DNA of 47,503 bases, from the NCBI GenBank assembly GCA_030267125.1, contig JAJDJJ010000008.1:1-47503 (forward strand). The letters are read 5' to 3'. The notes beneath the pieces are model-generated. The model was not told where the DNA came from, did no database searches, and saw only the letters and a program-made list of their open reading frames with translations. Made by a program: the position numbers and the translations under genes. Positions 25,990 to 34,275 of the stretch are shown piece by piece; the first letter of the stretch is position 1; every line of letters begins with the position of its first letter. This DNA is from Bacteroidales bacterium OttesenSCG-928-B11. Its GTDB lineage: Bacteria; Bacteroidota; Bacteroidia; Bacteroidales; WCHB1-69.

Positions 25990-27342
25990 ATGATAAATTT
26001 TTCAGACATAGACAAATATTCTTGGAAATATGATTTATGCAACCGTTACTTACGGTTTAATCACAATAATATTTACTACAAAGAATATCGTGTTGTAAAC
26101 CAAGAGGATATTCCCAAACCGGGAGAGCCGGTATTTATTATTGGCAACCATCAAAACGGGTTGACCGACGCATTGACGTTGCTGTATATGTATCCGGACA
26201 AGCGGCAGCCGGTTTTCATTGCCCGCGGTGATATTTTCAAGAAAGATTTCGTGGCTAAATTATTGTATTTTCTGAAGATCTTACCCAGTTTCCGCAACCG
26301 TGACGGCAATCGTGGCGATGTACGCGCAAATAGTGGTATTTTCGATATTGCGGCGCACGTGCTCAACAGAGGCAATACACTGGTGATGTTCCCTGAAGCT
26401 TCACATCAGAGTGGCAACTATCTTGGAACCTTTAAAAAAGGGTTTCCCCGGGTGGCATTTGAAGCGGAAGCTATGGCTGACTTCAAACTGGGACTGAAAA
26501 TCCTGCCTGTCAACATTTACTATGAGGATTATTACAACATCCGCTCCCGCGTGCTGGTCACTGTCGGAAAAACATTCACTATTGAACATCTGAAGGAGTT
26601 GTACGAAACTCAACCCAATAACGCCTATCTGAAACTGAATGAACTAGCCCGCGAAAAAGTGAAGGAGTTGACGGTGGATGAAGGTCCGGAATATTACCCG
26701 CAGTATGACACCATTCGTAAGATGATTCGGGAAGATAGATTGTTGAAAAAAGGCAAAAATCCGGATGATCTATATGAAATGAAGCTCGAAGACATGCAAA
26801 TCGTGGAGGAGTTGGATAAGATGCTGGAATGCAACCCCGAACGTCATTCCAAACGAATGGATGATGCGCTTTACTATGAACGGGGTTTGAAAAAATTGGG
26901 AATTAAAAACTGGCTGGTAGGAAAAGAGATCACGATCTCCTCGTTGTTGATGAAATCGTTGGGGTTGGTACTGCTCTTCCCGTTTTTTCTTTTCGGATTG
27001 ATAACAAACGGTTTGCCATTCTTTTTTCCCGCACTGTTAAAACGCAAAATTAAAGACCGTCAGTTACACTCTTCGATGAATTTCGCACCCGGTGTGATTT
27101 TGACCTTTCCGTTGATGTACTTAACCTGGTTTATTATCGGTTGGATCGTTTTCACATGGTGGGGAGGAATTCTACTCGCATTCTCCGCATACGCCATATT
27201 GATTCCGTTCTACTCATACAAAAAAGCATTTGCGAAATTGAGAGGTGCTTGGCGATACCACCGTTTAATGAAAAATAACAATCCATTATTGAGCAATTTG
27301 CAAAGGATCAAAGCGGAGATGATTGCGCATGGCCTTAGATAA
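25990..27342 (+). CDS. PlsC-like acyltransferase with hydrophobic C-terminal domain (paralogue of 4414-5859)
   Basis: A 450-residue acyltransferase-like protein. NHQNGLTD gives His54 and Asp60 with five residues between them; LVMFPEASHQS is the substrate-binding PEG-like motif. The segment RGDIFKKDFVAKLLYFLKILPSFR aligns with RADIFNKPIAGKFLHWLGLMPAYR of the protein at 4414-5859, and both carry C-terminal hydrophobic helices (FPFFLFGLITNGLPFFFP here). The catalytic region would transfer acyl chains to a lysolipid or related acceptor at the inner membrane; the true acceptor is unknown. Its 3' end overlaps the MATE gene by 14 bp, which suggests the transporter and acyltransferase are made together. 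Confidence 0.82.
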   Translation: MINFSDIDKYSWKYDLCNRYLRFNHNNIYYKEYRVVNQEDIPKPGEPVFIIGNHQNGLTDALTLLYMYPDKRQPVFIARGDIFKKDFVAKLLYFLKILPSFRNRDGNRGDVRANSGIFDIAAHVLNRGNTLVMFPEASHQSGNYLGTFKKGFPRVAFEAEAMADFKLGLKILPVNIYYEDYYNIRSRVLVTVGKTFTIEHLKELYETQPNNAYLKLNELAREKVKELTVDEGPEYYPQYDTIRKMIREDRLLKKGKNPDDLYEMKLEDMQIVEELDKMLECNPERHSKRMDDALYYERGLKKLGIKNWLVGKEITISSLLMKSLGLVLLFPFFLFGLITNGLPFFFPALLKRKIKDRQLHSSMNFAPGVILTFPLMYLTWFIIGWIVFTWWGGILLAFSAYAILIPFYSYKKAFAKLRGAWRYHRLMKNNNPLLSNLQRIKAEMIAHGLR

Positions 27343-28684
27343 AAATGAATTAGCGGAAAAACCTGTAGGGAAATTACTCCTTGACTACGCATTGCCTGCG
27401 ATTGTAGCTACAACCGCCAGTTCGCTCTATAATATTATCGATCGGATTTTCATCGGGCAGGGTGTGGGAGCATTAGCCATCTCGGGCTTGGCGCTCACCT
27501 TCCCAATCATGAACCTGATGATTGCATTCAGCACATTAGTTGGAGCAGGAGCAGGAGCGATGGTCTCAATCCGTATGGGACAACAACGCAAGGAGGATGC
27601 CATCCGCACACTTGGAAACGCTACACTCCTCATTTTCTGCATCGGTACTACCGTTTCAGTCTTGGCATTGATCTTTTTAGATGACTTGTTGCGACTCTTC
27701 CAAGCGAGTGAAGCCACACTGCCCTACGCCCGCGATTTCATGCGGATCATATTGGCGGGTAATGTGATCGGTAACATGTTCTTCGGACTTAATGGCGTGA
27801 TGCGTTCTTCGGGACATCCAACCAAAGCCATGGTATCTATCCTGTTGACAGTGGGAGTCAACATCATCTTAGCCCCGATCTTCATCTTTGGATTTGGCTG
27901 GGGTATTAAAGGTGCGGCATTAGCCACGGTTATTGCGCAAACAATCGGACTGGTATGGGTATTGGCTCATTTCATAAATAAAAAACCCTATATCCATTTC
28001 GAAAGATACGGTTTCAAGCTATCGGCAAGTATCATTAAAAATATCTTTGCGATAGGATTTTCACCATTCATCATCCATGTCTTAGCCAGTTTGGTAACCG
28101 TGATCATGAATTGGAAACTGGCTTTTTTCGGTGGTGATTTGGCGATTGGAGCCTTCGGAATCATCAATAGCTTTGTCTCTTTGATTGTGATGATTGTGTT
28201 GGGATTGACACAAGGTATGCAACCGATTATCGGATATAACTACGGCGCAAAAAGGATGGATAGGGTTTTCGCAACGTTGAAGATCGCGATCATCGCTGCC
28301 ACCGCTTGTTCGTTGGGTGGATTTATCCTGGGAGAAACCGTCCCCGGTTGGATTGCGAGAGCATTCAACAACGATCCGACATTGGTAGCCATCACCGTTC
28401 GGGGAATGCGGTTGGATATGGCAGTCTTCTTTCTGATTGGCTTCCAGATGGTCGTGTCGAATTTCTTTCAAGCGATCGGACGAGCTAAGACAGCTGCGTT
28501 CCTGTCGCTCTCCCGACAGGCGATTTTCCTGATTCCTCTGCTGTTGATTGTGCCTAACTTTTGGGGCTTGGATGGGGTGTGGCTTGCCGCGGCCATCTCG
28601 GATGCCGCCGCTTTTGCAACGAGTGCGCTTGTCTTGTGGATTTTTGTGGGAAAGGTGAAAAAAGAGTATGACGAACGAATTTGA
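27329..28684 (+). CDS. MATE family efflux transporter
   Basis: A 451-residue inner-membrane transporter with about 12 helices in two similar halves. Signatures include GKLLLDYALPAIVATTASSL near the N-terminus, SGLALTFPIMNLMIAFSTLVGAG and QGMQPIIGYNYGAKRMDR at the start of the second half. MATE proteins export cationic or amphipathic compounds in exchange for H+ or Na+; the substrate here is unknown. The ATG at 27329 is preferred; a TTG at 27323 is two codons upstream. Either way the start lies inside the end of the acyltransferase gene, so translation is probably coupled. Confidence 0.9.
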   Translation: MALDKNELAEKPVGKLLLDYALPAIVATTASSLYNIIDRIFIGQGVGALAISGLALTFPIMNLMIAFSTLVGAGAGAMVSIRMGQQRKEDAIRTLGNATLLIFCIGTTVSVLALIFLDDLLRLFQASEATLPYARDFMRIILAGNVIGNMFFGLNGVMRSSGHPTKAMVSILLTVGVNIILAPIFIFGFGWGIKGAALATVIAQTIGLVWVLAHFINKKPYIHFERYGFKLSASIIKNIFAIGFSPFIIHVLASLVTVIMNWKLAFFGGDLAIGAFGIINSFVSLIVMIVLGLTQGMQPIIGYNYGAKRMDRVFATLKIAIIAATACSLGGFILGETVPGWIARAFNNDPTLVAITVRGMRLDMAVFFLIGFQMVVSNFFQAIGRAKTAAFLSLSRQAIFLIPLLLIVPNFWGLDGVWLAAAISDAAAFATSALVLWIFVGKVKKEYDERI

Positions 28685-28742
28685 CGGATGATAAATATCC
28701 TTATTTTTACAGCTTTATATAGAAATTAAAAACATACAGTCC

Positions 28743-30236
28743 ATGATTAAAACCATATTCTTTAAATTGCATTTGCGATCTGTTAGACTTGCATCGCCTG
28801 TGCGTTACCTTGCATTTTTTGCAATTATAGTTTTCGCCTTCACATTTTGCGCATGTGATAAAACGCTACCACCTGAGCCGTTTGGAGCTATTCCAAGTCA
28901 GGAACTTGTCGATTGGCACAAGATGGAGTATTATATGTTCGTGCATTTTGGACCGAACACGTTTACCAATGTGGAGTGGGGCGATGGCAAAGAAGATCCG
29001 AATGTGTTTAATCCAACCGACTTGGATTGCCGGCAGTGGGCGGAAACGGCAAAGAATGCGGGAATGAGGGGAATTATCCTTACTGCCAAGCATCACGATG
29101 GTTTTTGTCTTTGGCCGAGTAACTATAGCACGCATACTGTGCGAGAGAGTTTGTGGAAAAATGGCGAAGGAGATGTGTTGAAAGAGCTGTCGGAAGCCTG
29201 TAAAGAGTACGGTCTGCAATTTGGGCTCTATGTTTCCCCCTGGGACCGGAATCATCCGACTTATGGAACCGAAGAATATAATGAGATTTTCGTGAAGACG
29301 TTGGAAGAGGTATTGGCAAATTACGGCGATCAGTTCGAAATTTGGTTCGATGGCGCCAATGGGGAAGGAAAGAACGGGAAGAAACAAGTTTATGATTGGA
29401 ATACTTTCCATACAACGGTTTGCAAATACCAACCGAAAGCGATCCATGCCATTGAGGTAAACGGTATCGGTTCCAGTTGCCGTTGGGTTGGAAATGAACA
29501 AGGTGTTGCCGGTAAAACCAATTGGTGCACACTAAACAATCCGAGCGAAAGAACGATGGAGATTTTAGGTGTCGGCGAACAAGGCGGTGGTTTTTGGATT
29601 CCTGCCGAAACCGATGTCTCCATACGCCCGGGGTGGTTTTATAGCCCTGAAACAAATGATAAAGTGAAATCCGTGGAAAAATTGATGGATATTTACTACA
29701 CCTCGGTCGGACGTAATTCTAATCTGCTTTTGAATGTGCCACCCGACACAAGAGGACGGATTCACCCCGCGGATTCTATCCGTTTGATGGAGTTTTACCA
29801 CGCCCGAAACGAGCTTTTTGCTGAAAATATTGCCGAAAAGGCAATAATCACAGCGAGCAACGTGCGTGGTAAATCACCGGAATACAGTGCGATGAATTTG
29901 TTAGATGATGATTACGATCGGTACTGGGCCGCGGATGATGATATTTTAACAGCTTCGTTGGAAATAGATTTATCCCAAGAAAAAGAAATCAATCATATAT
30001 TACTGCAAGAGTATATTCCCTTAGGACAGCGAATTGTGAAATTTTCGATAGCATATTGGGACAATGGTTGGCACAATATCGTAAACGAAACCACCATCGG
30101 TTATAAACGTATAGTCCGTTTTCCAACGATAAAAACGTCAAAAATCAAAATCAATATCGAGGAGAGTTTGGCATGCCCTGTATTAAACCGGGTAGAAATC
30201 TATTACTCAAATGTTTATACAAATGAAACAAATTAA
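28743..30236 (+). CDS. Alpha-L-fucosidase (GH29), lipoprotein
   Basis: A 497-residue glycoside hydrolase of family GH29, which releases terminal L-fucose with retention of configuration. The catalytic nucleophile is expected at Asp203 in QFEIWFDGANGEG. Other family landmarks are MEYYMFVHFGPNTFTNVEWG, GIILTAKHHDGFCLWPS and LNVPPDTRGRI. The signal sequence ends in a possible lipobox (FCAC, Cys38), so the enzyme is likely membrane anchored. Residues about 370-497 form a beta-sandwich-like C-terminal domain (SAMNLLDDDYDRYWAADDD), like F5/8 type C/discoidin modules that bind sugars. It overlaps the following transporter gene by 14 bp. No SusC/SusD pair is nearby, so it is not in a normal polysaccharide utilisation locus. 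Confidence 0.9.
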   Translation: MIKTIFFKLHLRSVRLASPVRYLAFFAIIVFAFTFCACDKTLPPEPFGAIPSQELVDWHKMEYYMFVHFGPNTFTNVEWGDGKEDPNVFNPTDLDCRQWAETAKNAGMRGIILTAKHHDGFCLWPSNYSTHTVRESLWKNGEGDVLKELSEACKEYGLQFGLYVSPWDRNHPTYGTEEYNEIFVKTLEEVLANYGDQFEIWFDGANGEGKNGKKQVYDWNTFHTTVCKYQPKAIHAIEVNGIGSSCRWVGNEQGVAGKTNWCTLNNPSERTMEILGVGEQGGGFWIPAETDVSIRPGWFYSPETNDKVKSVEKLMDIYYTSVGRNSNLLLNVPPDTRGRIHPADSIRLMEFYHARNELFAENIAEKAIITASNVRGKSPEYSAMNLLDDDYDRYWAADDDILTASLEIDLSQEKEINHILLQEYIPLGQRIVKFSIAYWDNGWHNIVNETTIGYKRIVRFPTIKTSKIKINIEESLACPVLNRVEIYYSNVYTNETN

Positions 30237-31824
30237 AATTCCCCACACGTTCACCATTGTTTTTTCAATCATTGTTGTTTGCGCACTCCTCACTTGGATC
30301 ATTCCCGGGGGTGAATTTGCGCGGGAGGTTATTGTGGTTGATGGAACAGAGCGCAATGTCGTTGTGGCCGACTCTTTCGAAAATATAGATCATGAACCGC
30401 AGACGTGGCAGATTTTCACCGCTTTCTTCAAAGGATTTGTCCGGACTGCCAATATCATTGTTTTCATCCTGATGATCGGTGGGGCATTCTGGATTATGAA
30501 CAGCACTAAAGCGATCGATGTGGGGATCATGTCGTTTTTGCGGAGTACGCAGAAGTTGCAGCAGTACGCTTTCTTCAAGAAGGTGGGAGTTAATAATTTG
30601 GTGGTCATTTTAATCATGGTGATGTTCAGTCTATTCGGGGCGATTTTCGGGATGAGCGAGGAGACAATAGCCTTCATCATTATTTTTGTGCCATTGGCCA
30701 TCTCGATGGGCTACGATTCTATAACCGGCGTACTCATGTGTTATGTGGCTGCTCATGTAGGATTTGCAGGCGCAATGCTCAATCCGTTCACCATTGGAAT
30801 TGCACAAGGATTGTCGGGATTGCCTCCTTTTTCGGGTATCGAATACCGTTTCATCTGCTGGTTAGTGCTGACTGTTATTGCGATAGTTTTTACACTGATT
30901 TATTGTTCAAGGATCAAGAAGAGGCCCGAACGCTCGCCGGTTTACAAGTTGGATCAATATTGGCGCAACCGCGAGGCTGACATCACACACGATGACGTGG
31001 ATCGAAAAGCCTCACTCACCGGTTGGATAGTTTTTGTGGCCATTTCGGCAGTGATGCTTTATTGTGCCATCGCAATGCCTTTCACTGCGATCACCATTGG
31101 AAGTAAAACCTATAACGCACTCATCTTTCCGATTGTGGCGGGCATTTTCATCATTTTCGGCTTCATAGCCATTCGAAAGTCGATTCATAATTTTATCCTG
31201 ATGATCCTATTGCTTACCATCATCATGTTGGTAGTAGGTGTATTGGGCTATCATTGGTACGTGATGGAGATTGCGGCGCTGTTCTTTGCGATGGGTTTTG
31301 CAGCGGGCTTTGCCTACGATCTTAAATTCGACCAAAGCATTCGCCTTTTTTTGGAAGGATGTAAAGACATCATGGTTGCGGCGTTGGTGGTAGGTATGGC
31401 TGGTGGAATCATTATCATTTTGGAAGATGGTAAAATCATTGATACTATACTATATGCGATCTCGCAGTCGATGGTGAACAGTGGAGAAGAGGGGGCGATA
31501 GGAGCGATGTATCTGATACAGAATCTGCTGAATATCATCATTCCGTCCGGTTCGGCGAAGGCGGCGCTTACCATTCCGATGATGGCCGAGTTCTCCGATA
31601 TCATCGGGGTTTCGCGGCAGTTAACAGTGCTTGCTTTCCAGTTCGGCGACGGTTTCACCAACATGATAACACCCACCTCCGGCGTGTTGATCGGCGTACT
31701 TGGCGTTGCCAAAGTCCCATACGCCAAATGGGTGAAATTTATCTGGCCGTTTATTATAGGTTTGATCCTCGTGGGATTTGTTTTATTGTTGCTGCCACTG
31801 TATATCAATTTCAACGGATTTTAG
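30223..31824 (+). CDS. YfcC/DcuC-superfamily membrane carrier
   Basis: A 533-residue inner-membrane protein with about 12-14 helices. The N-terminus MKQIKIPHTFTIVFSIIVVC and LLTWIIPGGEFAR are typical of the YfcC family (C4-dicarboxylate/short-chain fatty acid/amino-acid carrier superfamily). FGMSEETIAFIIIFVPLA, VGFAGAMLNPFTIGIAQG, NIIIPSGSAKAALTIPMM and FGDGFTNMITPTSGV are the two inverted-repeat hairpin regions thought to bind substrate. The ATG at 30223 lies inside the fucosidase gene end; an ATG at 30211 is four codons further upstream. Substrates of YfcC are poorly defined, and a physical link to fucosidase does not make it a sugar carrier. Confidence 0.82.
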   Translation: MKQIKIPHTFTIVFSIIVVCALLTWIIPGGEFAREVIVVDGTERNVVVADSFENIDHEPQTWQIFTAFFKGFVRTANIIVFILMIGGAFWIMNSTKAIDVGIMSFLRSTQKLQQYAFFKKVGVNNLVVILIMVMFSLFGAIFGMSEETIAFIIIFVPLAISMGYDSITGVLMCYVAAHVGFAGAMLNPFTIGIAQGLSGLPPFSGIEYRFICWLVLTVIAIVFTLIYCSRIKKRPERSPVYKLDQYWRNREADITHDDVDRKASLTGWIVFVAISAVMLYCAIAMPFTAITIGSKTYNALIFPIVAGIFIIFGFIAIRKSIHNFILMILLLTIIMLVVGVLGYHWYVMEIAALFFAMGFAAGFAYDLKFDQSIRLFLEGCKDIMVAALVVGMAGGIIIILEDGKIIDTILYAISQSMVNSGEEGAIGAMYLIQNLLNIIIPSGSAKAALTIPMMAEFSDIIGVSRQLTVLAFQFGDGFTNMITPTSGVLIGVLGVAKVPYAKWVKFIWPFIIGLILVGFVLLLLPLYINFNGF

Positions 31825-31907
31825 GTTTTTCGCTCAACTCTTTTCAATTTTTCGAGTTATGCCGAACTGAAATTTACTTCATCTCAACAAATCAAAAAAA
31901 GAGTTAA

Positions 31908-31926
31908 CCCCTTTTTTGGAAAGGGG
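31908..31926. terminator. Hairpin between the YfcC-like gene and lysS
   Basis: CCCCTTT (31908-31914) and AAAGGGG (31920-31926) form a perfect 7-bp stem with a 5-nt loop. It could end transcription of the YfcC-like gene, although the T-tract on the plus strand is within the stem rather than after it. Confidence 0.4.
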
Positions 31927-31947
31927 CGAGTAGTTGCGAATTTTCAC

Positions 31948-31955
31948 TATTTTTG
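31948..31955 (+). promoter_or_regulatory. Putative -7 element for lysS
   Basis: TATTTTTG followed by C matches TAnnTTTG, 18 bp before the lysS ATG. A TTG at 31934 is only 11 bp away, too close for a standard -33 element. Confidence 0.4.
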
Positions 31956-31973
31956 CCGATAAATTTTTAGAAA

Positions 31974-33689
31974 ATGGCAATAGAATTAAGTGAACAAGAA
32001 ATTATCAGGAGGAAAAAATTGGAAGAGCTCATCCAGTTGGGGGTAAATCCGTATCCTGCTGAATTGTATGAAATTAATGTTAACACGCAAGAGATACATG
32101 AGAATTTTCCAAAGGATAACACCCTGTATCAGGATATTAGTTTTGCGGGTCGAATCATGAGCCAGCGCATCATGGGAGCAGTAGCTTTCTATGAGTTGCA
32201 AGATGCCTACGGGAAGATCCAAATCTATGCGAAACGTGACGAACTTTGTCCGGATGAGGATAAGACTATGTATAACAGTGTTTTCAAGAAATTGGACATT
32301 GGAGATATCATTGGTGTGAAAGGTTTTGTTTTCACTACGCAAATGGGTGAAACCAGCATACATGTAAAGGAGTTCACTTTGTTGAGCAAGTCACTGCGCC
32401 CGCTTCCGATCGTAAAAGAGAAGGACGGCACAGTGTATGATGCTTTTCAAGATCCGGAGCAGCGCTACCGCCAGCGTTACCTCGATCTCATTGTTAATCC
32501 GCATGTGCGTGATACGTTTGTGAAACGCACCCAGCTGACTAATTCCATGCGTAATTTCTTGAATGAGAAAGGGTATCTGGAAGTGGAAACACCTATATTG
32601 CAACCGTTGTACGGCGGTGCTGCTGCCCGTCCATTCAAAACGCATCACAACACATTGGATATGACTTTGTTCTTGCGTATTGCTAACGAATTGTACCTTA
32701 AAAAGTTGATTGTTGGAGGATATGACGGGGTATATGAATTTTCGAAAGACTTTAGAAATGAAGGAATGAGCCGTTTTCACAATCCGGAGTTTACCCAAAT
32801 GGAGTTGTATGTCGCCTATAAGGATTATTTTTGGATGATGGATTTGGTGGAAGAGATGGTGGAACGTGTGGCTCTTGACCTTCATGGAAAAACAGAGATA
32901 CAGGTTGGCGATAATTTAGTAGACTTCAAACGTCCGTGGAAACGCTATACGATGTATGAAGCGATCGAACATTTCACCGGTACGGATATCTCGAATATGA
33001 GCGAGGAAGAAATGGCGGCATTTGCACGTAGTGTCGGTGTGGAGGTTGATGCAACGATGGGTAAAGGCAAATTGATTGATGAAATTTTTGGGGAAACGTG
33101 CGAGGCAAAATTGATACAACCTACTTTCATTTACGATTATCCGATCGAGACTTCGCCGCTGACGAAGAAACACCGTTCCGTGCCCGGCCTGACCGAGCGT
33201 TTCGAGGCTGTTTGTAACGGTAAAGAAATTTGTAATGCTTATTCAGAGTTGAACGATCCCATCGATCAGCGGAAACGTTTTGAGGATCAGTTGGAATTAG
33301 GTAAACGCGGCGATGACGAATCGATGGTGTTAGACGAGGATTTCTTACGGGCGTTGGAATTTGGTATGCCTCCAACTGCCGGTCTTGGTATCGGCATCGA
33401 CCGTCTGTCCATGATCATGACCAACTCTCCCTCTATTCAAGATGTGCTTTTCTTCCCGCAAATGCGCCCGATCAAGAAAGCAGAAGCCAGCACGGATGAA
33501 GAATTTAAGGCTGCCGGTGTTCCCGAAGCTTGGATCCCAGCCCTTCGAAAACTCAATATCCAAACAATAGATAGTCTCAAAGAAGCCAATCCCAACAAGT
33601 TGCTTAATGACTTAGGCGGCATGAGAAAGAAGTTGAAGATGGATGTTCCGGCGGTACAACTGGAAGAGATCAAAAACTGGATTCAATAA
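31974..33689 (+). CDS. lysS: Lysyl-tRNA synthetase, class II, with C-terminal extension
   Basis: A 571-residue class II synthetase for tRNA-Lys. The N-terminal anticodon-binding OB fold covers about residues 50-150 ([19 protein letters not shown]). The catalytic domain holds [21 protein letters not shown] (motif 2 region) and [19 protein letters not shown] (motif 3). After FFPQMRP at about residue 496 there are roughly 70 additional residues ([20 protein letters not shown]...), a helical extension with a helix-hairpin-helix-like character known from Bacteroidota LysRS. The gene has its own -7 element and ends in a shared hairpin with the convergent ssb gene. Confidence 0.97.
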   Translation: MAIELSEQEIIRRKKLEELIQLGVNPYPAELYEINVNTQEIHENFPKDNTLYQDISFAGRIMSQRIMGAVAFYELQDAYGKIQIYAKRDELCPDEDKTMYNSVFKKLDIGDIIGVKGFVFTTQMGETSIHVKEFTLLSKSLRPLPIVKEKDGTVYDAFQDPEQRYRQRYLDLIVNPHVRDTFVKRTQLTNSMRNFLNEKGYLEVETPILQPLYGGAAARPFKTHHNTLDMTLFLRIANELYLKKLIVGGYDGVYEFSKDFRNEGMSRFHNPEFTQMELYVAYKDYFWMMDLVEEMVERVALDLHGKTEIQVGDNLVDFKRPWKRYTMYEAIEHFTGTDISNMSEEEMAAFARSVGVEVDATMGKGKLIDEIFGETCEAKLIQPTFIYDYPIETSPLTKKHRSVPGLTERFEAVCNGKEICNAYSELNDPIDQRKRFEDQLELGKRGDDESMVLDEDFLRALEFGMPPTAGLGIGIDRLSMIMTNSPSIQDVLFFPQMRPIKKAEASTDEEFKAAGVPEAWIPALRKLNIQTIDSLKEANPNKLLNDLGGMRKKLKMDVPAVQLEEIKNWIQ

Positions 33690-33698
33690 TGTTAGGGG

Positions 33699-33740
33699 TT
33701 GGGGCGTTTGGGGTTTGTTTTTCAACCCTTAACGCCCCAA
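33699..33740. terminator. Bidirectional hairpin between lysS and ssb
   Basis: TTGGGGCGTT (33699-33708) pairs perfectly with AACGCCCCAA (33731-33740). The loop holds a smaller stem, GGGTT (33711-33715) with AACCC (33724-33728). The element separates two convergent genes and probably ends both transcripts, although U-tracts are weak. Confidence 0.6.
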
Positions 33741-33759
33741 TTTCTAATTCCCAGCTAAT

Positions 33760-34197
33760 TTAGAATGGTAGATCGTCAACTCCTTGGTACTCATCGTTAG
33801 GGGGTGTTTGTTCTTGTGGGGGTGTTGGCGGTGTGACACGACTTTCGGGCAAACGGTTTGTGTCGTCGCCTTTTAGTCCCAACATGGTGAAGGTGGAAGC
33901 CTCTATTTCAGTGATGTATTTTTTTACTCCGTTATCTTCCCAACTGCGATTTCGAAGTTTGCCTTCCACGTAAATCTGTTTTCCTTTCGTTAAATACTTC
34001 TCTGCTATGTCCGCTAAGTTGCGCCAACACACAATGTTGTGCCATTCTGTAGTTTCTACCCGGTTGCCGTCGCGATCTTTGTATGCTTCGGTGGTCGCTA
34101 AGGAAAACGATGCCTTTTTCGCACCGGTCTCAAATGTTCTGATTTCGGGGTCTTTCCCCAAATTTCCAATAAGAATTACTTTGTTTACTCCAGCCAT
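33760..34197 (-). CDS. ssb: Single-stranded DNA-binding protein
   Basis: A 145-residue SSB that coats single-stranded DNA in replication, recombination and repair. The OB fold covers about residues 1-108 (VNKVILIGNLGKDPEIR, TTEWHNIVCW, GKQIYVEGKLRNRSW). A Pro/Glu-rich flexible linker leads to the acidic protein-interaction tip DDLPF, equivalent to the DDIPF tail. A TATCTTTGC -7 element lies 27-34 bp upstream. The gene is convergent with lysS and in tandem behind the DUF5686 gene, but separated from it by 78 bp. Confidence 0.96.
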   Translation of the reverse strand: MAGVNKVILIGNLGKDPEIRTFETGAKKASFSLATTEAYKDRDGNRVETTEWHNIVCWRNLADIAEKYLTKGKQIYVEGKLRNRSWEDNGVKKYITEIEASTFTMLGLKGDDTNRLPESRVTPPTPPQEQTPPNDEYQGVDDLPF

Positions 34198-34223
34198 AAT
34201 GGTATGTTTTTAAAATTTCGTCG

Positions 34224-34231
34224 CAAAGATA
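34224..34231 (-). promoter_or_regulatory. Putative -7 element for ssb
   Basis: On the minus strand TATCTTTG followed by C is an exact TAnnTTTG match 27 bp before the ssb ATG. The upstream spacer is AT-rich with no obvious TTG at -33. Confidence 0.45.
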
Positions 34232-34275
34232 TATTAATTTTTTATTTAAAATACATTTGTTAATAATTTTTTATT

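Noticed and set aside
28866-29655. Two overlapping minus-strand open frames of about 200 codons
   Set aside because: Both are antisense to the GH29 catalytic domain and have no signal or domain pattern.
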